A stretch of DNA of 64,000 nucleotides from Flagellimonas hadalis (GTDB taxonomy: Bacteria; Bacteroidota; Bacteroidia; Flavobacteriales; Flavobacteriaceae): NCBI RefSeq assembly GCF_007785775.2, contig NZ_VNIK02000010.1, positions 62,001 to 126,000 on the forward strand, read 5' to 3'. Below the pieces are notes generated by a model. That model was not told the DNA's origin. It did no database searches and saw only the letters and a program-made list of their open reading frames with translations. Both the position numbers and the translations under genes were made by a program. Each line of letters opens with the position of its first letter. Positions within the stretch are counted from its first letter, which is position 1. Shown here piece after piece: positions 53,946 through 63,226 of the stretch.

Positions 53946-55418
53946 TTAAAATTTACGTGACCAAATGTTCGGCCAACGTTCGATGACCACTTTGGTCTGG
54001 GTAAAAAATTCTATGGCGTGTTTTCCTTGTCCGTGCAGATCGCCAAAGAAACTATCCTTCCAACCACTGAACGGAAACTGTGCCATGGGTGCCGCAACAC
54101 CTATGTTGATCCCAATGTTCCCCGCATCAGCCTCGTTCCTGAACTTTCGGGCGTTCGCTCCACTTGTAGTGAACAGGCATGCCATGTTGCCATAACTTCC
54201 ATTGTTCACAAACTGAAGGGCTTCCTCTATATTTTTCATATGGACCAAGCTCATGACCGGCCCAAAGATTTCGGTCTTGATCAATTCCTTGTCCAAGGCC
54301 ACGTTCTCCAAGATGGTTGGGGTAAGGAAATTGCCTTTTTCATATCCTGAAATCTTTGTATTCCTACCATCCAACAGGGGGGTTGCCCCTTCATCGACCC
54401 CTTTTTGAATGAGGCCTTCGATACGGTTCTTGCTTTCCGCTGTAATGACAGGTCCCATATCCACATCTTCCAGGCCATAGCCAGTAGTACGGGTCTTCAC
54501 GGTTTCGTAAAGGGCATCTTTGATAACTCCCTTATCATCTCCCACAGTGATTATCGTGGATGCGGCCAAGCATCGTTGGCCTGCACATCCATAGACGGAA
54601 TCGGCAATGATCTTGGATGACATCTCTATATCGGCATCGGGCAGAACGACAACCGGGTTCTTGGCACCACCTTGGGCCTGCACCCGCTTGCCATTCGCCG
54701 TACCCTTGGAATAGATGTATCGAGCAACCGGGGTACTTCCCACAAAGCTTATTCCTTTCACAATGGGATGCTCCAATAGGGCATCCACCGATTCTTTTCC
54801 GCCATGTACCAAACTGACCAATCCTGCAGGCAGGTCCAATTGATCCAACAACTCAAAAATCTTCATCATGGTCATAGGGACCTTTTCCGATGGTTTTACG
54901 ATGAATGCATTGCCCGTGGCAATGGCGTAGGGCAAAAACCAGAAAACGATCATTCCAGGAAAATTGAACGGGGTGATACAGGCCGATACGCCCAAGGGTT
55001 GACGGATCATCATCTCGTCGATACCGGTGGCTATGTCCTCAATGATGTCCCCTGCCATCAGCATAGGGGTTCCGCAGGCCACCTCCACATTTTCTATGGC
55101 CCGTTGTATCTCTCCCAACGATTCGGCCCTGGTCTTGCCTGCTTCCTTGGTAATGATTTCGGCCAACGCTTCCCTATTGTCTTCCAACAAGGTCTTTAAA
55201 TGATAGAGCACCTGTACCCTTTTCATCACTGGAACCTTGCTCCATTCCTTATATGCCTTTTGGGCGGCCTTTGCCGCTCTGTCCACGTCTTTTGTCGTAT
55301 CCGGACCACTTGGAACGTGTGCCAATACTTCCTGAGTGGCAGGGTTATATACCGGTATCGAATCCTTTGAAACGCTTTCGGACCATCGTCCGTCAATGTA
55401 ATTCTTTAAAATGCTCAT
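53946..55418 (-). CDS. iolA: Methylmalonate-semialdehyde dehydrogenase (CoA-acylating)
   Basis: A 490-residue aldehyde dehydrogenase for the last step of inositol breakdown, malonic semialdehyde to acetyl-CoA. Motifs: [35 protein letters not shown], the [16 protein letters not shown] segment, and catalytic Cys in [12 protein letters not shown], which is typical of MmsA/IolA. The end [25 protein letters not shown] also fits this family. Confidence 0.95.
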   Translation of the reverse strand: MSILKNYIDGRWSESVSKDSIPVYNPATQEVLAHVPSGPDTTKDVDRAAKAAQKAYKEWSKVPVMKRVQVLYHLKTLLEDNREALAEIITKEAGKTRAESLGEIQRAIENVEVACGTPMLMAGDIIEDIATGIDEMMIRQPLGVSACITPFNFPGMIVFWFLPYAIATGNAFIVKPSEKVPMTMMKIFELLDQLDLPAGLVSLVHGGKESVDALLEHPIVKGISFVGSTPVARYIYSKGTANGKRVQAQGGAKNPVVVLPDADIEMSSKIIADSVYGCAGQRCLAASTIITVGDDKGVIKDALYETVKTRTTGYGLEDVDMGPVITAESKNRIEGLIQKGVDEGATPLLDGRNTKISGYEKGNFLTPTILENVALDKELIKTEIFGPVMSLVHMKNIEEALQFVNNGSYGNMACLFTTSGANARKFRNEADAGNIGINIGVAAPMAQFPFSGWKDSFFGDLHGQGKHAIEFFTQTKVVIERWPNIWSRKF

Positions 55419-55450
55419 TTTATTGTTTTTAAACTAATTCTTTCTTTTTA

Positions 55451-57049
55451 TCAAGAGTTGCTACCCAATAGTACATAGATCAGTACTGTGACCAAACAAA
55501 GGCCGATGGACATTGCCTTGGTGTATTTCCATGAAGTGAGATTGACCGCTCCCACATCCGTTATCTCATAATCATCCTTTCGGGGGTAAAAGTGTGATAC
55601 CATGAACATAAGGGCTACATTCAACACGAATTCGATTCCCCACAAATGCACAAAATGAATCCCATGTCCTGTATAGATCCAAGACATGAAAATGTAGAAC
55701 AAAAGTCCAAAGACCAAAGCCACTTTGGCCCCTGTTGCAGACACGCGCTTCATGAAGAAACCTGCCAACAAAATGGAAGCTATGGGGATAAAATAGATGC
55801 CGTTCAGCTCCTGAAGCAATTGGTACAGTCCATCTGGGGCATTGGCCATCAATGGCGCCGCAAAGATGGCTACCACGGCCAAAATTGCAGAGGTGGCCTT
55901 GCCCACGACCACGAGCTTGCCATCGCTGATGTCCTTTTTGATGTGTTTTTTTACGATATCGATGCTGAAGAGCGTGGCCACGGAATTCAGTACCGAGTTG
56001 AAGGTACTTAACACTGCTCCCATGATAACGGCCGCAAAGAATCCGATCAACCAAGTGGGAAGTACCTTTTTCACCAGTTGTGGGTAAACGCTGTCCTGAT
56101 TGCCATAAAAGCTGTCCTGAAAATAATAGAAACAGATCACCCCGGGCAATATGATGATCAATGGGATCAAAATCTTGAACAAACCTGTCAACAAAAGTCC
56201 TTTTTGGGCCTCCTTTAGGTTTTTAGCTCCAAGCGCCCTTTGGATAATGGTCTGGTTCATACCCCAGAAATACAACTGATTGATGATCAATCCTGTAAAC
56301 AATACTTCAAATGGAAGCACAGAGTCGGGAGCCCCTATAACATTGAACTTTTGGGGAGCAAACTCATACACTTCGGCAAGCCCGTCCAACACATTGCCTC
56401 CCCCAATGGCCATCAAGGCCAAAATGGGAATGAGCAGACCGCCTATCAAAAGTCCGAATCCGTTGATGGTATCCGAAAACGCTACGGCCTTCAGTCCCCC
56501 AAAAATGGCATAAATGGAACCGATTGCCCCAATGATCACTACAGTGACCCAAAGTCCTTCGGTTTTGCTGATGTCCAAAATTTCCGAAACCCCGAACAGG
56601 CTTTCTATCCCTATTGCTCCGGAGTACAGGACAATAGGCAATAAGGTGACCACAAAGGAAAAAATAAGGATGATGGCTACCAACGATCGGGTAAAACTGT
56701 CAAAACGGTTCTCCAAAAACTGAGGAATGGTAGTAAGCCCCATTTTCAGGTATTTGGGCACAAAAAAGACAGCGGCCACCACCAAGGCGATGGACGAGGT
56801 GACCTCCCAAGCGATGACGATGAATCCGTTCACATAGGAGTTACCGTTCATGCCTATCAAATGTTCCGAGGATATGTTGGTCAGCAACATGGAGCCGGCA
56901 ATCACGGTTCCCGTTAGGCTTCTTCCTCCCAGAAAATAACCGTCCGAAGAAGTTAGGTTGGTTTTCCGTAGGCTGAGCCAAGTAAAAAGGGCAACTCCCC
57001 CTGTGAAAAGGATAAAGGAAGCCAATATGATGATCAGATCTGAATTCAT
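55451..57049 (-). CDS. Sodium:solute symporter, probable myo-inositol transporter
   Basis: A 532-residue SSS family protein with about 14 transmembrane helices: TSSDGYFLGGRSLTGTVIAG after helix 1, LLTNISSEHLIGMNGNSYV, GFFAAVIMGAVLSTFNSVLN (sodium site region) and GLYQLLQELNGIYFIPIAS. SSS relatives carry sugars and polyols including inositol. Inositol is inferred because it sits in the middle of the iol operon, in the place of the IolT transporters of Bacillus. Confidence 0.92.
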   Translation of the reverse strand: MNSDLIIILASFILFTGGVALFTWLSLRKTNLTSSDGYFLGGRSLTGTVIAGSMLLTNISSEHLIGMNGNSYVNGFIVIAWEVTSSIALVVAAVFFVPKYLKMGLTTIPQFLENRFDSFTRSLVAIILIFSFVVTLLPIVLYSGAIGIESLFGVSEILDISKTEGLWVTVVIIGAIGSIYAIFGGLKAVAFSDTINGFGLLIGGLLIPILALMAIGGGNVLDGLAEVYEFAPQKFNVIGAPDSVLPFEVLFTGLIINQLYFWGMNQTIIQRALGAKNLKEAQKGLLLTGLFKILIPLIIILPGVICFYYFQDSFYGNQDSVYPQLVKKVLPTWLIGFFAAVIMGAVLSTFNSVLNSVATLFSIDIVKKHIKKDISDGKLVVVGKATSAILAVVAIFAAPLMANAPDGLYQLLQELNGIYFIPIASILLAGFFMKRVSATGAKVALVFGLLFYIFMSWIYTGHGIHFVHLWGIEFVLNVALMFMVSHFYPRKDDYEITDVGAVNLTSWKYTKAMSIGLCLVTVLIYVLLGSNS

Positions 57050-57079
57050 GGGTTGGTTGGTTTGTTTAGTTAAGGCTGG

Positions 57080-58939
57080 CTATAGGTAATATTTTTGGGT
57101 CTTTTTGTTGTTCTGATAGGCTTCATATGATTTTTTGACCCCTTCCTTTTCCGAAACCTCGGCCACTGCCACATCCCACCATGCAAAACCGGGCACCCCT
57201 TTCTTGCGGTCCACCTCAATGTAGATCACCGTTGTTCGGTCTATGGTCTTTGCTTTTTCCAGAGCTTTTTTCAACTCCACCACATTGGACGCCTTTATCA
57301 CATGGGCGCCCATGCTGGCTGCGTTTGCCGCGTAATCGACCGGCAACAACCCTCCGTCCAGTTGTGAGGTCTCTTCGTTCCTATATCGGTAATAAGTGCC
57401 AAACCCTTCGCTCCCCAATGAAGCGGACAATGACCCTATGCTGGAATAGCCATCATTGTTCAATAGGATTACGGTGAGTTTCTGCTTTTCCTGTATTGAG
57501 GTGACTATTTCTTGGGACATCATCAAATAACTGCCATCACCTACCATAACATATATTTCGCTATCGGGCCTTGCCATTTTGGCCCCTAAGCCACCTGCAA
57601 TTTCATAGCCCATGCAGGAATAGCCATATTCCAGATGGAAGCCCTTTGGGTCCCTTGTCCTCCAAAGTTTATGAAGGTCTCCCGGCAAGCTGCCCGCCGC
57701 ACAAAGAACAATGTCCTTGGCATCGGAAAAATTGTTCACGGCACCGATGACCTCACCTTGGAAGGCAGGGGTTTCGTTCCTTTCGCTATAGATTTCGGAC
57801 ACGAAGGCATCCCAACTTTGATTGAATTGTTCAACTTTGGCCCTGTAGGTATCACTTACTTGAAAATCAGCAAGGCGTTGGTCCAATTCTTCCAAGATTG
57901 CCTTTGCATCCCCTACCAAGGGCAATGCTCCATGCTTGAACGAATCAAATTCTGCCACATTGATGTTGATGAAACGGACTTCGGGGTTTTGGAACCCAGA
58001 TTTGGATATGGTGGTAAAGTCGCTGTACCGAGTACCAATACCGATGACCACATCGGCTTCTTTGGCCATTTCGATGGCCCCTGGAGTACCCGTAACCCCC
58101 ACAGCTCCCAAATTTTGGGACACATCATAAGGCAGGGATCCTTTGCCTGCATAGGTTTCTGCAACAGGAATCCCTGTGCGACCTACTAACTTTTGCAGTA
58201 TCTCTGTAGCTCCACTGTAAATGGTGCCCCCGCCGGCTATAATATATGGTTTTTTACTTTTTTTGATCATTGAAACTGCCCTTTCCAGCAAGGTCCCATC
58301 GGGCATGGTCCTACCTATGGTCCATACCTTTTTCTGAAACATTTCGCTGGGAAAATCAAAGGCTTCTGCCTGAACATCTTGTGGGATACTTAGGGTAACG
58401 GCTCCTGTTTCGGCCGGGGAAGTCAGGACCCTCATGACCTCGGGCAAGGCAGTGATCAATTGTTCGGGACGATTGATACGGTCCCAATATTTTGATACGG
58501 GCCTAAAACAATCATTGACCGATATGTCTTGGGTAGCACTGGATTCCAACTGTTGAAGGACCGGGGCCACTTGTCGTGTCGCAAAAATATCTCCAGGTAT
58601 CAGCAGGACGGGAATCCTATTGATGGTTGCCAATGCCGCACCGGTCACCATATTGGTGGCCCCGGGACCAATAGATGTGGTACATACAAAGGTTTCCAAG
58701 CGATTCTTCACCTTGGCATAGGCCACTGCCGAATGGACCATGGCCTGCTCGTTCCGCGCCACATAGAAAGGGAATCCTGGTTCTTGGTGCAGGGCCTGCC
58801 CCATTCCTGCCACATTACCATGTCCCAATATCCCAAAGCATCCGGCAAAAAACTTGTGTTCAACGCCGTCCCGCTCCACATATTGGTTATTAAGGTATGT
58901 AATGGTGGCCTGGGCCACTGTCAATCGTATTGTTTTCAT
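57080..58939 (-). CDS. iolD: 3D-(3,5/4)-trihydroxycyclohexane-1,2-dione acylhydrolase
   Basis: A 619-residue thiamine diphosphate enzyme that opens the inositol ring. RLTVAQATITYLNNQYVERDG and KFFAGCFGILGHGNVAGMGQAL are specific for IolD. The pyrophosphate-binding region is YVMVGDGSYLMMSQEI with LLNNDGYSSIG at the end of the ThDP motif. ATNMVTGAALATINRIPVLL and TSPAETGAVTLSIPQDVQ are family segments. Confidence 0.96.
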   Translation of the reverse strand: MKTIRLTVAQATITYLNNQYVERDGVEHKFFAGCFGILGHGNVAGMGQALHQEPGFPFYVARNEQAMVHSAVAYAKVKNRLETFVCTTSIGPGATNMVTGAALATINRIPVLLIPGDIFATRQVAPVLQQLESSATQDISVNDCFRPVSKYWDRINRPEQLITALPEVMRVLTSPAETGAVTLSIPQDVQAEAFDFPSEMFQKKVWTIGRTMPDGTLLERAVSMIKKSKKPYIIAGGGTIYSGATEILQKLVGRTGIPVAETYAGKGSLPYDVSQNLGAVGVTGTPGAIEMAKEADVVIGIGTRYSDFTTISKSGFQNPEVRFININVAEFDSFKHGALPLVGDAKAILEELDQRLADFQVSDTYRAKVEQFNQSWDAFVSEIYSERNETPAFQGEVIGAVNNFSDAKDIVLCAAGSLPGDLHKLWRTRDPKGFHLEYGYSCMGYEIAGGLGAKMARPDSEIYVMVGDGSYLMMSQEIVTSIQEKQKLTVILLNNDGYSSIGSLSASLGSEGFGTYYRYRNEETSQLDGGLLPVDYAANAASMGAHVIKASNVVELKKALEKAKTIDRTTVIYIEVDRKKGVPGFAWWDVAVAEVSEKEGVKKSYEAYQNNKKTQKYYL

Positions 58940-59009
58940 TGATCTTTCTTTTTGGTTATTTCTGATGGGATGCCCAGTGCACTACCTCTTCTTCATTACA
59001 TCCCTTTGC

Positions 59010-60023
59010 TCAAAACCCTCCTTTATCCTCTATGAATTTTAATGATTCCTCCAGGGTGGGCATAAAATTGGCACAGCCCTTCTTTGTCACTACCTGGGCA
59101 CCGCTGGCATTGGCCATACGGCACGCTTTGTATAGATCCCATCCTTGTAACAGACCATACAAGAATCCTCCTGCAAATGCATCCCCTGCTCCCAAAACAT
59201 TCAAAACTGTTACCGGGAAGCCGGGCACATCGGTGCGGGAGCCATCTTTGGAATAAATGCTTACCCCATCTGCACCTCTTTTTACCAATAAGGTCTCAAT
59301 TCCTGAGGAAAGCAACCATGCAATAGATTTTTCAATATCCCCTTTGATTTCGGGAGCCGATATCTGTTGATCTTTTATGACGACTTGTGATGCTTCGCTC
59401 AAAGTCGCGGCCAATATTTCCTCCTCGGTACCAATGGCAATCTTCACCTTGGACAAAATGGCCCTTACCGTGATTCCAAAGGCACGGTAGTCATGCCACT
59501 GATCTGCCCTGAAATCGAGGTCCAACACAATGTCAACATCATTTTTTTGGGCTATCTCGGCGGCAAAAAAGGTTGCGCTCCTACTGGGCTCAATGTTCAT
59601 GGCCGTACCATTGATGAGCAATATCCTATAATCTTCTATGTTGGCCTTCAGCACATCGTCTATATCTACTTGGCTATCGGCCGCATTATCGCGATAATAG
59701 ACCAAGGGAAACCTATCGGGAGGTTCAATGCCCAAAACGACCGCACTGCTCCGTGCTCCATTTTTGACCGGGATGCAGTCTGTGTTCACCTTTTCCTTGT
59801 TCAAAAAGTTGACGATGAATTCACCTACTTTATCGTCGCCCACGGCAGTGAGCAGACTGGGTCGGAGCCCAAGCCGGGCACAGGCCACCGCTATGTTCAG
59901 GGGAGAGCCTCCCACAAAGGCATCAAATCCTTTGATATCATTAAATGGGGAACCTATGTTCTGCGAATACAGGTCAATGGAAGATCTTCCGAAAGTGATC
60001 ACATCGTATTTCTTGTTGCTCAT
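59010..60023 (-). CDS. iolC: 5-dehydro-2-deoxygluconokinase
   Basis: A 337-residue PfkB/ribokinase-type sugar kinase. FVGGSPLNIAVACARLGLRP is the N-terminal signature and VTVLNVLGAGDAFAGGFLYG holds the catalytic Asp and anion hole. FGRSSIDLYSQNIGSPFND matches IolC. It phosphorylates 5-dehydro-2-deoxygluconate. 3 bp separate it from iolB. Confidence 0.95.
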   Translation of the reverse strand: MSNKKYDVITFGRSSIDLYSQNIGSPFNDIKGFDAFVGGSPLNIAVACARLGLRPSLLTAVGDDKVGEFIVNFLNKEKVNTDCIPVKNGARSSAVVLGIEPPDRFPLVYYRDNAADSQVDIDDVLKANIEDYRILLINGTAMNIEPSRSATFFAAEIAQKNDVDIVLDLDFRADQWHDYRAFGITVRAILSKVKIAIGTEEEILAATLSEASQVVIKDQQISAPEIKGDIEKSIAWLLSSGIETLLVKRGADGVSIYSKDGSRTDVPGFPVTVLNVLGAGDAFAGGFLYGLLQGWDLYKACRMANASGAQVVTKKGCANFMPTLEESLKFIEDKGGF

Positions 60024-60026
60024 CTT

Positions 60027-60902
60027 TTAGTGTTTGTTCATTTGTGCGGTAACCAAGGGCAACCTATCATCCTTTGTTTTCCATGAACCATAGATCCACT
60101 CATGGTCTGGATCTGTGGTATTGGCCAAGCACTGGTCGGTGCCGGCCAAAAAATTGAGGTAGTAGCAATGGAACCCATGTTCCGCCACCACTGGATGAAA
60201 TCCCTTTGGGATCATAACCACATCATTGTGCCGTGGGCGAACTATTTCGTCCAAGGAACGGTCTGCCGTATATACTTGTTGAATGGCATAGGCCTCCGGT
60301 TTTTGGAATTTGTAGAAATAGGTTTCTTCCTGTATGGGTTCCAGTACATTGCCTTCGCCGTCCACTATTCTTTCATCGTGCTTGTGGGCCGGAAACGAGC
60401 TCCAGTTCCCCGAGGGGGTATATACCTCACGGACGACGATCTTACTACACCCGAAACCTGGGGGTACCAAATCGTTGAACTGCCGGGTAGCATTGTCTCC
60501 ACCAAAAATCACCACTGGTGTTTCCCCAGGTGTCACAAATTTTGCAGGAAAGTCCACGTCAGATTTGCACCATCCGTAGGCAATGTCCAGCATATCACTG
60601 GTGGCAGTCAATACAAAACTGCTGTTCCTTGGAAGATATAGGGTATGTGCCACCCCATCAAAAACACTTGTTCTCCCATTATGGGTCTCCCAAGTTCCTT
60701 TATCGCTCCCTACCTTGAAATTGCCGCTCAAAAGGACAATGACCATTTCATTGCCCTGGGTTTCGTGTTCCCACTTTTCCCCTTTCTTCATTTCACGTGC
60801 ACCAAAACTCAAATAGTTCCAATTTGCCGTTTCCGGGGTCACACTGTGGTAAATGCCCTTGGCTTGTTGGGGTTTGACCAATAGATATGAATCTTTCTTC
60901 AT
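60027..60902 (-). CDS. iolB: 5-deoxy-glucuronate isomerase
   Basis: A 291-residue bicupin protein: YLSFGAREMKKGEKWEHETQ, NEMVIVLLSGNFKV in the first cupin; PSGNWSSFPAHKHDERIVDG, LEPIQEETYFYKFQKPEAYA and GFHPVVAEHGFHCYYLNFLA in the second, which holds the metal-binding His and Glu residues. It overlaps iolJ by 4 bases. Confidence 0.96.
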   Translation of the reverse strand: MKKDSYLLVKPQQAKGIYHSVTPETANWNYLSFGAREMKKGEKWEHETQGNEMVIVLLSGNFKVGSDKGTWETHNGRTSVFDGVAHTLYLPRNSSFVLTATSDMLDIAYGWCKSDVDFPAKFVTPGETPVVIFGGDNATRQFNDLVPPGFGCSKIVVREVYTPSGNWSSFPAHKHDERIVDGEGNVLEPIQEETYFYKFQKPEAYAIQQVYTADRSLDEIVRPRHNDVVMIPKGFHPVVAEHGFHCYYLNFLAGTDQCLANTTDPDHEWIYGSWKTKDDRLPLVTAQMNKH

Positions 60903-61864
60903 TTTCTTGTGACTATGGTTTGTTTAGATCTCAATTTTTCTGCCTTGCCTGTTGCTCCCAACAGGTCAAATTTTTGCAGCATGAACTTCTCATATTCCTT
61001 GATATATTCCCTGCCAGGAAGAATGGGATCGAACAGCTCGGGGCTGTTCTTGAAAAATTCCCTGTGGGTCCTTGTCCATAGCAATCGGGTATCTGTCGCA
61101 ATATTGATTTTGCAGACTCCATATTTTATGGATTTGACAATTTCTTCAGGCGAAACACCGGCTGCTCCCTCGGTCAGGTTTCCACCTGCATTGTTAATCC
61201 GTTCGATCTCTTCCACATTTACCGCCGACCCCCCGTGCAATACAATAGGGAAGCCTTCCAAACGATTTTGTATCTCTTCCAGAATATGGAACTGGAGACC
61301 TTGCCCTCCCGAAAACTTATAGGCCCCATGACTGGTGCCCACGGCCACGGCAAGACTATCGCAATCGGTGGCCCCCACAAAATTGGCCACTTCGGAAGGC
61401 TTGGTATAACATGAGTGTTCCTCATCTATAGAGATGTCATCCTCCACTCCCGAAAGAACCCCCAGTTCGGCTTCCACTACAATATTTTTGGCATGGGCCT
61501 CATCGACCACTTTTTTGGTCCTTGCCACATTGGTCTCAAAATCGTCATGGGAGGCATCTATCATTACGGATTGGTACTCTTTTGAGTTTATAGCATCCAG
61601 GGCATGCTCTTCATTGCCATGGTCCAAATGGACAGCATATACTACCTTGGGGTATATCTTTGCCGCAGCATCGATCATAGCGGACAGCATCCTTGCATGT
61701 GCGTAGTTTCTTGCCACAGGGGTCAACTGTACCATAAATGGAGCATTGGCAAGCTGTGCAGCACTAAAAAGGCCGTGCACCTGTTCCATGGTAAAAACAT
61801 TTACCGCGGCTATGGCATATCTTCCATAACAATCATCAAAAAAAACCTTTGGAGAAATTATCAT
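60899..61864 (-). CDS. iolJ: Class II aldolase, probable 6-phospho-5-dehydro-2-deoxy-D-gluconate aldolase
   Basis: A 321-residue zinc-dependent aldolase of the fructose-bisphosphate aldolase family. The zinc ligand motif is VYAVHLDHGNEEHALDAI; EYQSVMIDASHDDFETN, GTSHGAYKF and FPIVLHGGSAVNVEEIERIN complete the active site. In this operon it should split the phosphorylated inositol product to dihydroxyacetone phosphate and malonic semialdehyde. It is the first gene of the operon after the regulator. Confidence 0.9.
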   Translation of the reverse strand: MIISPKVFFDDCYGRYAIAAVNVFTMEQVHGLFSAAQLANAPFMVQLTPVARNYAHARMLSAMIDAAAKIYPKVVYAVHLDHGNEEHALDAINSKEYQSVMIDASHDDFETNVARTKKVVDEAHAKNIVVEAELGVLSGVEDDISIDEEHSCYTKPSEVANFVGATDCDSLAVAVGTSHGAYKFSGGQGLQFHILEEIQNRLEGFPIVLHGGSAVNVEEIERINNAGGNLTEGAAGVSPEEIVKSIKYGVCKINIATDTRLLWTRTHREFFKNSPELFDPILPGREYIKEYEKFMLQKFDLLGATGKAEKLRSKQTIVTRK

Positions 61865-61956
61865 TTCCTTACTTTTTAATAGCTCATTATAAGCCTAATG
61901 CCAAGGGTAAAAGAACAAAAAAAAGGCTATGTCCGAAAGCTTTGGGGCGAAAACTC

Positions 61957-61974
61957 CATGCAAAGGTTTGCATG
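61957..61974. promoter_or_regulatory. Palindromic operator candidate of the inositol operon
   Basis: CATGCAAA-GG-TTTGCATG is a perfect 8-bp inverted repeat with a 2-base centre, lying between the end of the LacI-type gene and the iolJ start (93 bp upstream of its ATG). Its TGCAAA/TTTGCA arms are close to the TGCAAACGTTTGCA type used by many LacI/GalR proteins. Confidence 0.68.
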
Positions 61975-61989
61975 AAAACTGCATCAAAA

Positions 61990-63033
61990 TCAATCGGAAA
62001 TACCCACTGAATCTTCCCGGGAGGATGCCCTCACGACCAGTTCCGGCTTAAATACTTCCATTCTGAATTCTTCGTTGGAGTTTGTGTTCTTTATCCGTTG
62101 CAACAATATTCTTGCGGACAGCATGCCCAAACTGTACACCGGTTGCCAAACGGTGGACAATGCAGGAGAAAAGTATAGGGAATGGGGCTCGTCATCAAAA
62201 CCGACGATTGAAATGTCATCCGGGATTGCCAGTCCCATTTTCTTGGCCACGTGCATGGCTGAAGCGGCTATGTTATCATTAATGGCAAATATGGCATCAG
62301 GGGCATCTTCGAGTTCCAGTAATTTTTTGGTGGGTTTTATGCCATCTTTATGGGAAAAGCCCTTAACGTGCTGGATGTAGTCTTTTCGCAAGGGCACCTT
62401 GTTCTTCTCCAGAGCATCAAGATAGCCTTGGAGCCTATGCTTTGTGGTGCTCAGATTCAATGGCCCGCCCAAGTGTGCTATCTTGGTGCAACCGGAACGG
62501 ATGAGATATTCAACTGCCTGATATGCTCCGGAATAATCGTCCACCAAGACCTTATCCGCTTCCAAGCCGGGACAGTCCCTATCGAATACGACAACCGGCA
62601 CATCATTGTTCTGCAGTCTGCGGAAATGGTCAAAATCCTTGGTGGCGGAAGAAGGGGACACCAAAATACCATCCACCCTCATCTTCGACAATTTTTTCAC
62701 TAGGGTCAGCTCTTCTTCGTAGGACTCGTTGGAAAGACAGATCATAATGTTGTATTCCGATGGTCCGATCACATCCTGTATGCCCGTGATGATCGCAGAG
62801 AAAAAATGACTGGTTATCTCCGGCACGATTACCCCTATGGTATTGGATTTTTTTTGAAGGAGTCCCAAGGCCATGGGGTTGGGCTGATAATCCAGTTCCT
62901 CGGCCAATTTTTTGATGGCTTTCTTGGTATCTTCACCTATCGCGGGATGATTGTTAAGAGCCCTTGAAACTGTGGAAGGGGCAAGTTTGAGCTTGGAGGC
63001 AATATCCTTTAAGGTGACACGTCCCTTTTTCAT
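61990..63033 (-). CDS. LacI family regulator of the inositol operon
   Basis: A 347-residue LacI/GalR protein: VTLKDIASKLKLAPSTVSRA (HTH), NPMALGLLQKKSNTIGVIVP (hinge), then the effector domain with NIMICLSNESYEEEL, VPVVVFDRDCPGLEADKVLV, GCTKIAHLGGPLNL and ISIVGFDDEPHSLYFSPALS. It is directly upstream of iolJ on the same strand, with a palindromic operator in the 125-bp gap, so it likely represses the inositol operon until inositol or a breakdown product binds. Confidence 0.92.
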   Translation of the reverse strand: MKKGRVTLKDIASKLKLAPSTVSRALNNHPAIGEDTKKAIKKLAEELDYQPNPMALGLLQKKSNTIGVIVPEITSHFFSAIITGIQDVIGPSEYNIMICLSNESYEEELTLVKKLSKMRVDGILVSPSSATKDFDHFRRLQNNDVPVVVFDRDCPGLEADKVLVDDYSGAYQAVEYLIRSGCTKIAHLGGPLNLSTTKHRLQGYLDALEKNKVPLRKDYIQHVKGFSHKDGIKPTKKLLELEDAPDAIFAINDNIAASAMHVAKKMGLAIPDDISIVGFDDEPHSLYFSPALSTVWQPVYSLGMLSARILLQRIKNTNSNEEFRMEVFKPELVVRASSREDSVGISD

Positions 63034-63226
63034 AGTGGATAGGTATAAATCTTTTCTTCATCTGGTTCTTTTGTACTTTTCAACCCTGAACAGGTACAAC
63101 TGTTTAAGGTTGGAAGTGACCTGTAAACAAAATACAATAATTTTTTTCCATTACGAGTCCAGAGATTTGGTTACTGCAAATTTAAAATCATAATGCATTG
63201 ATTATCAATGAAAAAATATTACCTAT

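Noticed and set aside
63200..63214. Palindrome CATTGA-TAA-TCAATG upstream of the inositol LacI gene
   Set aside because: AT-rich and short; could be an operator or a weak hairpin, with no second copy in the window to support it.
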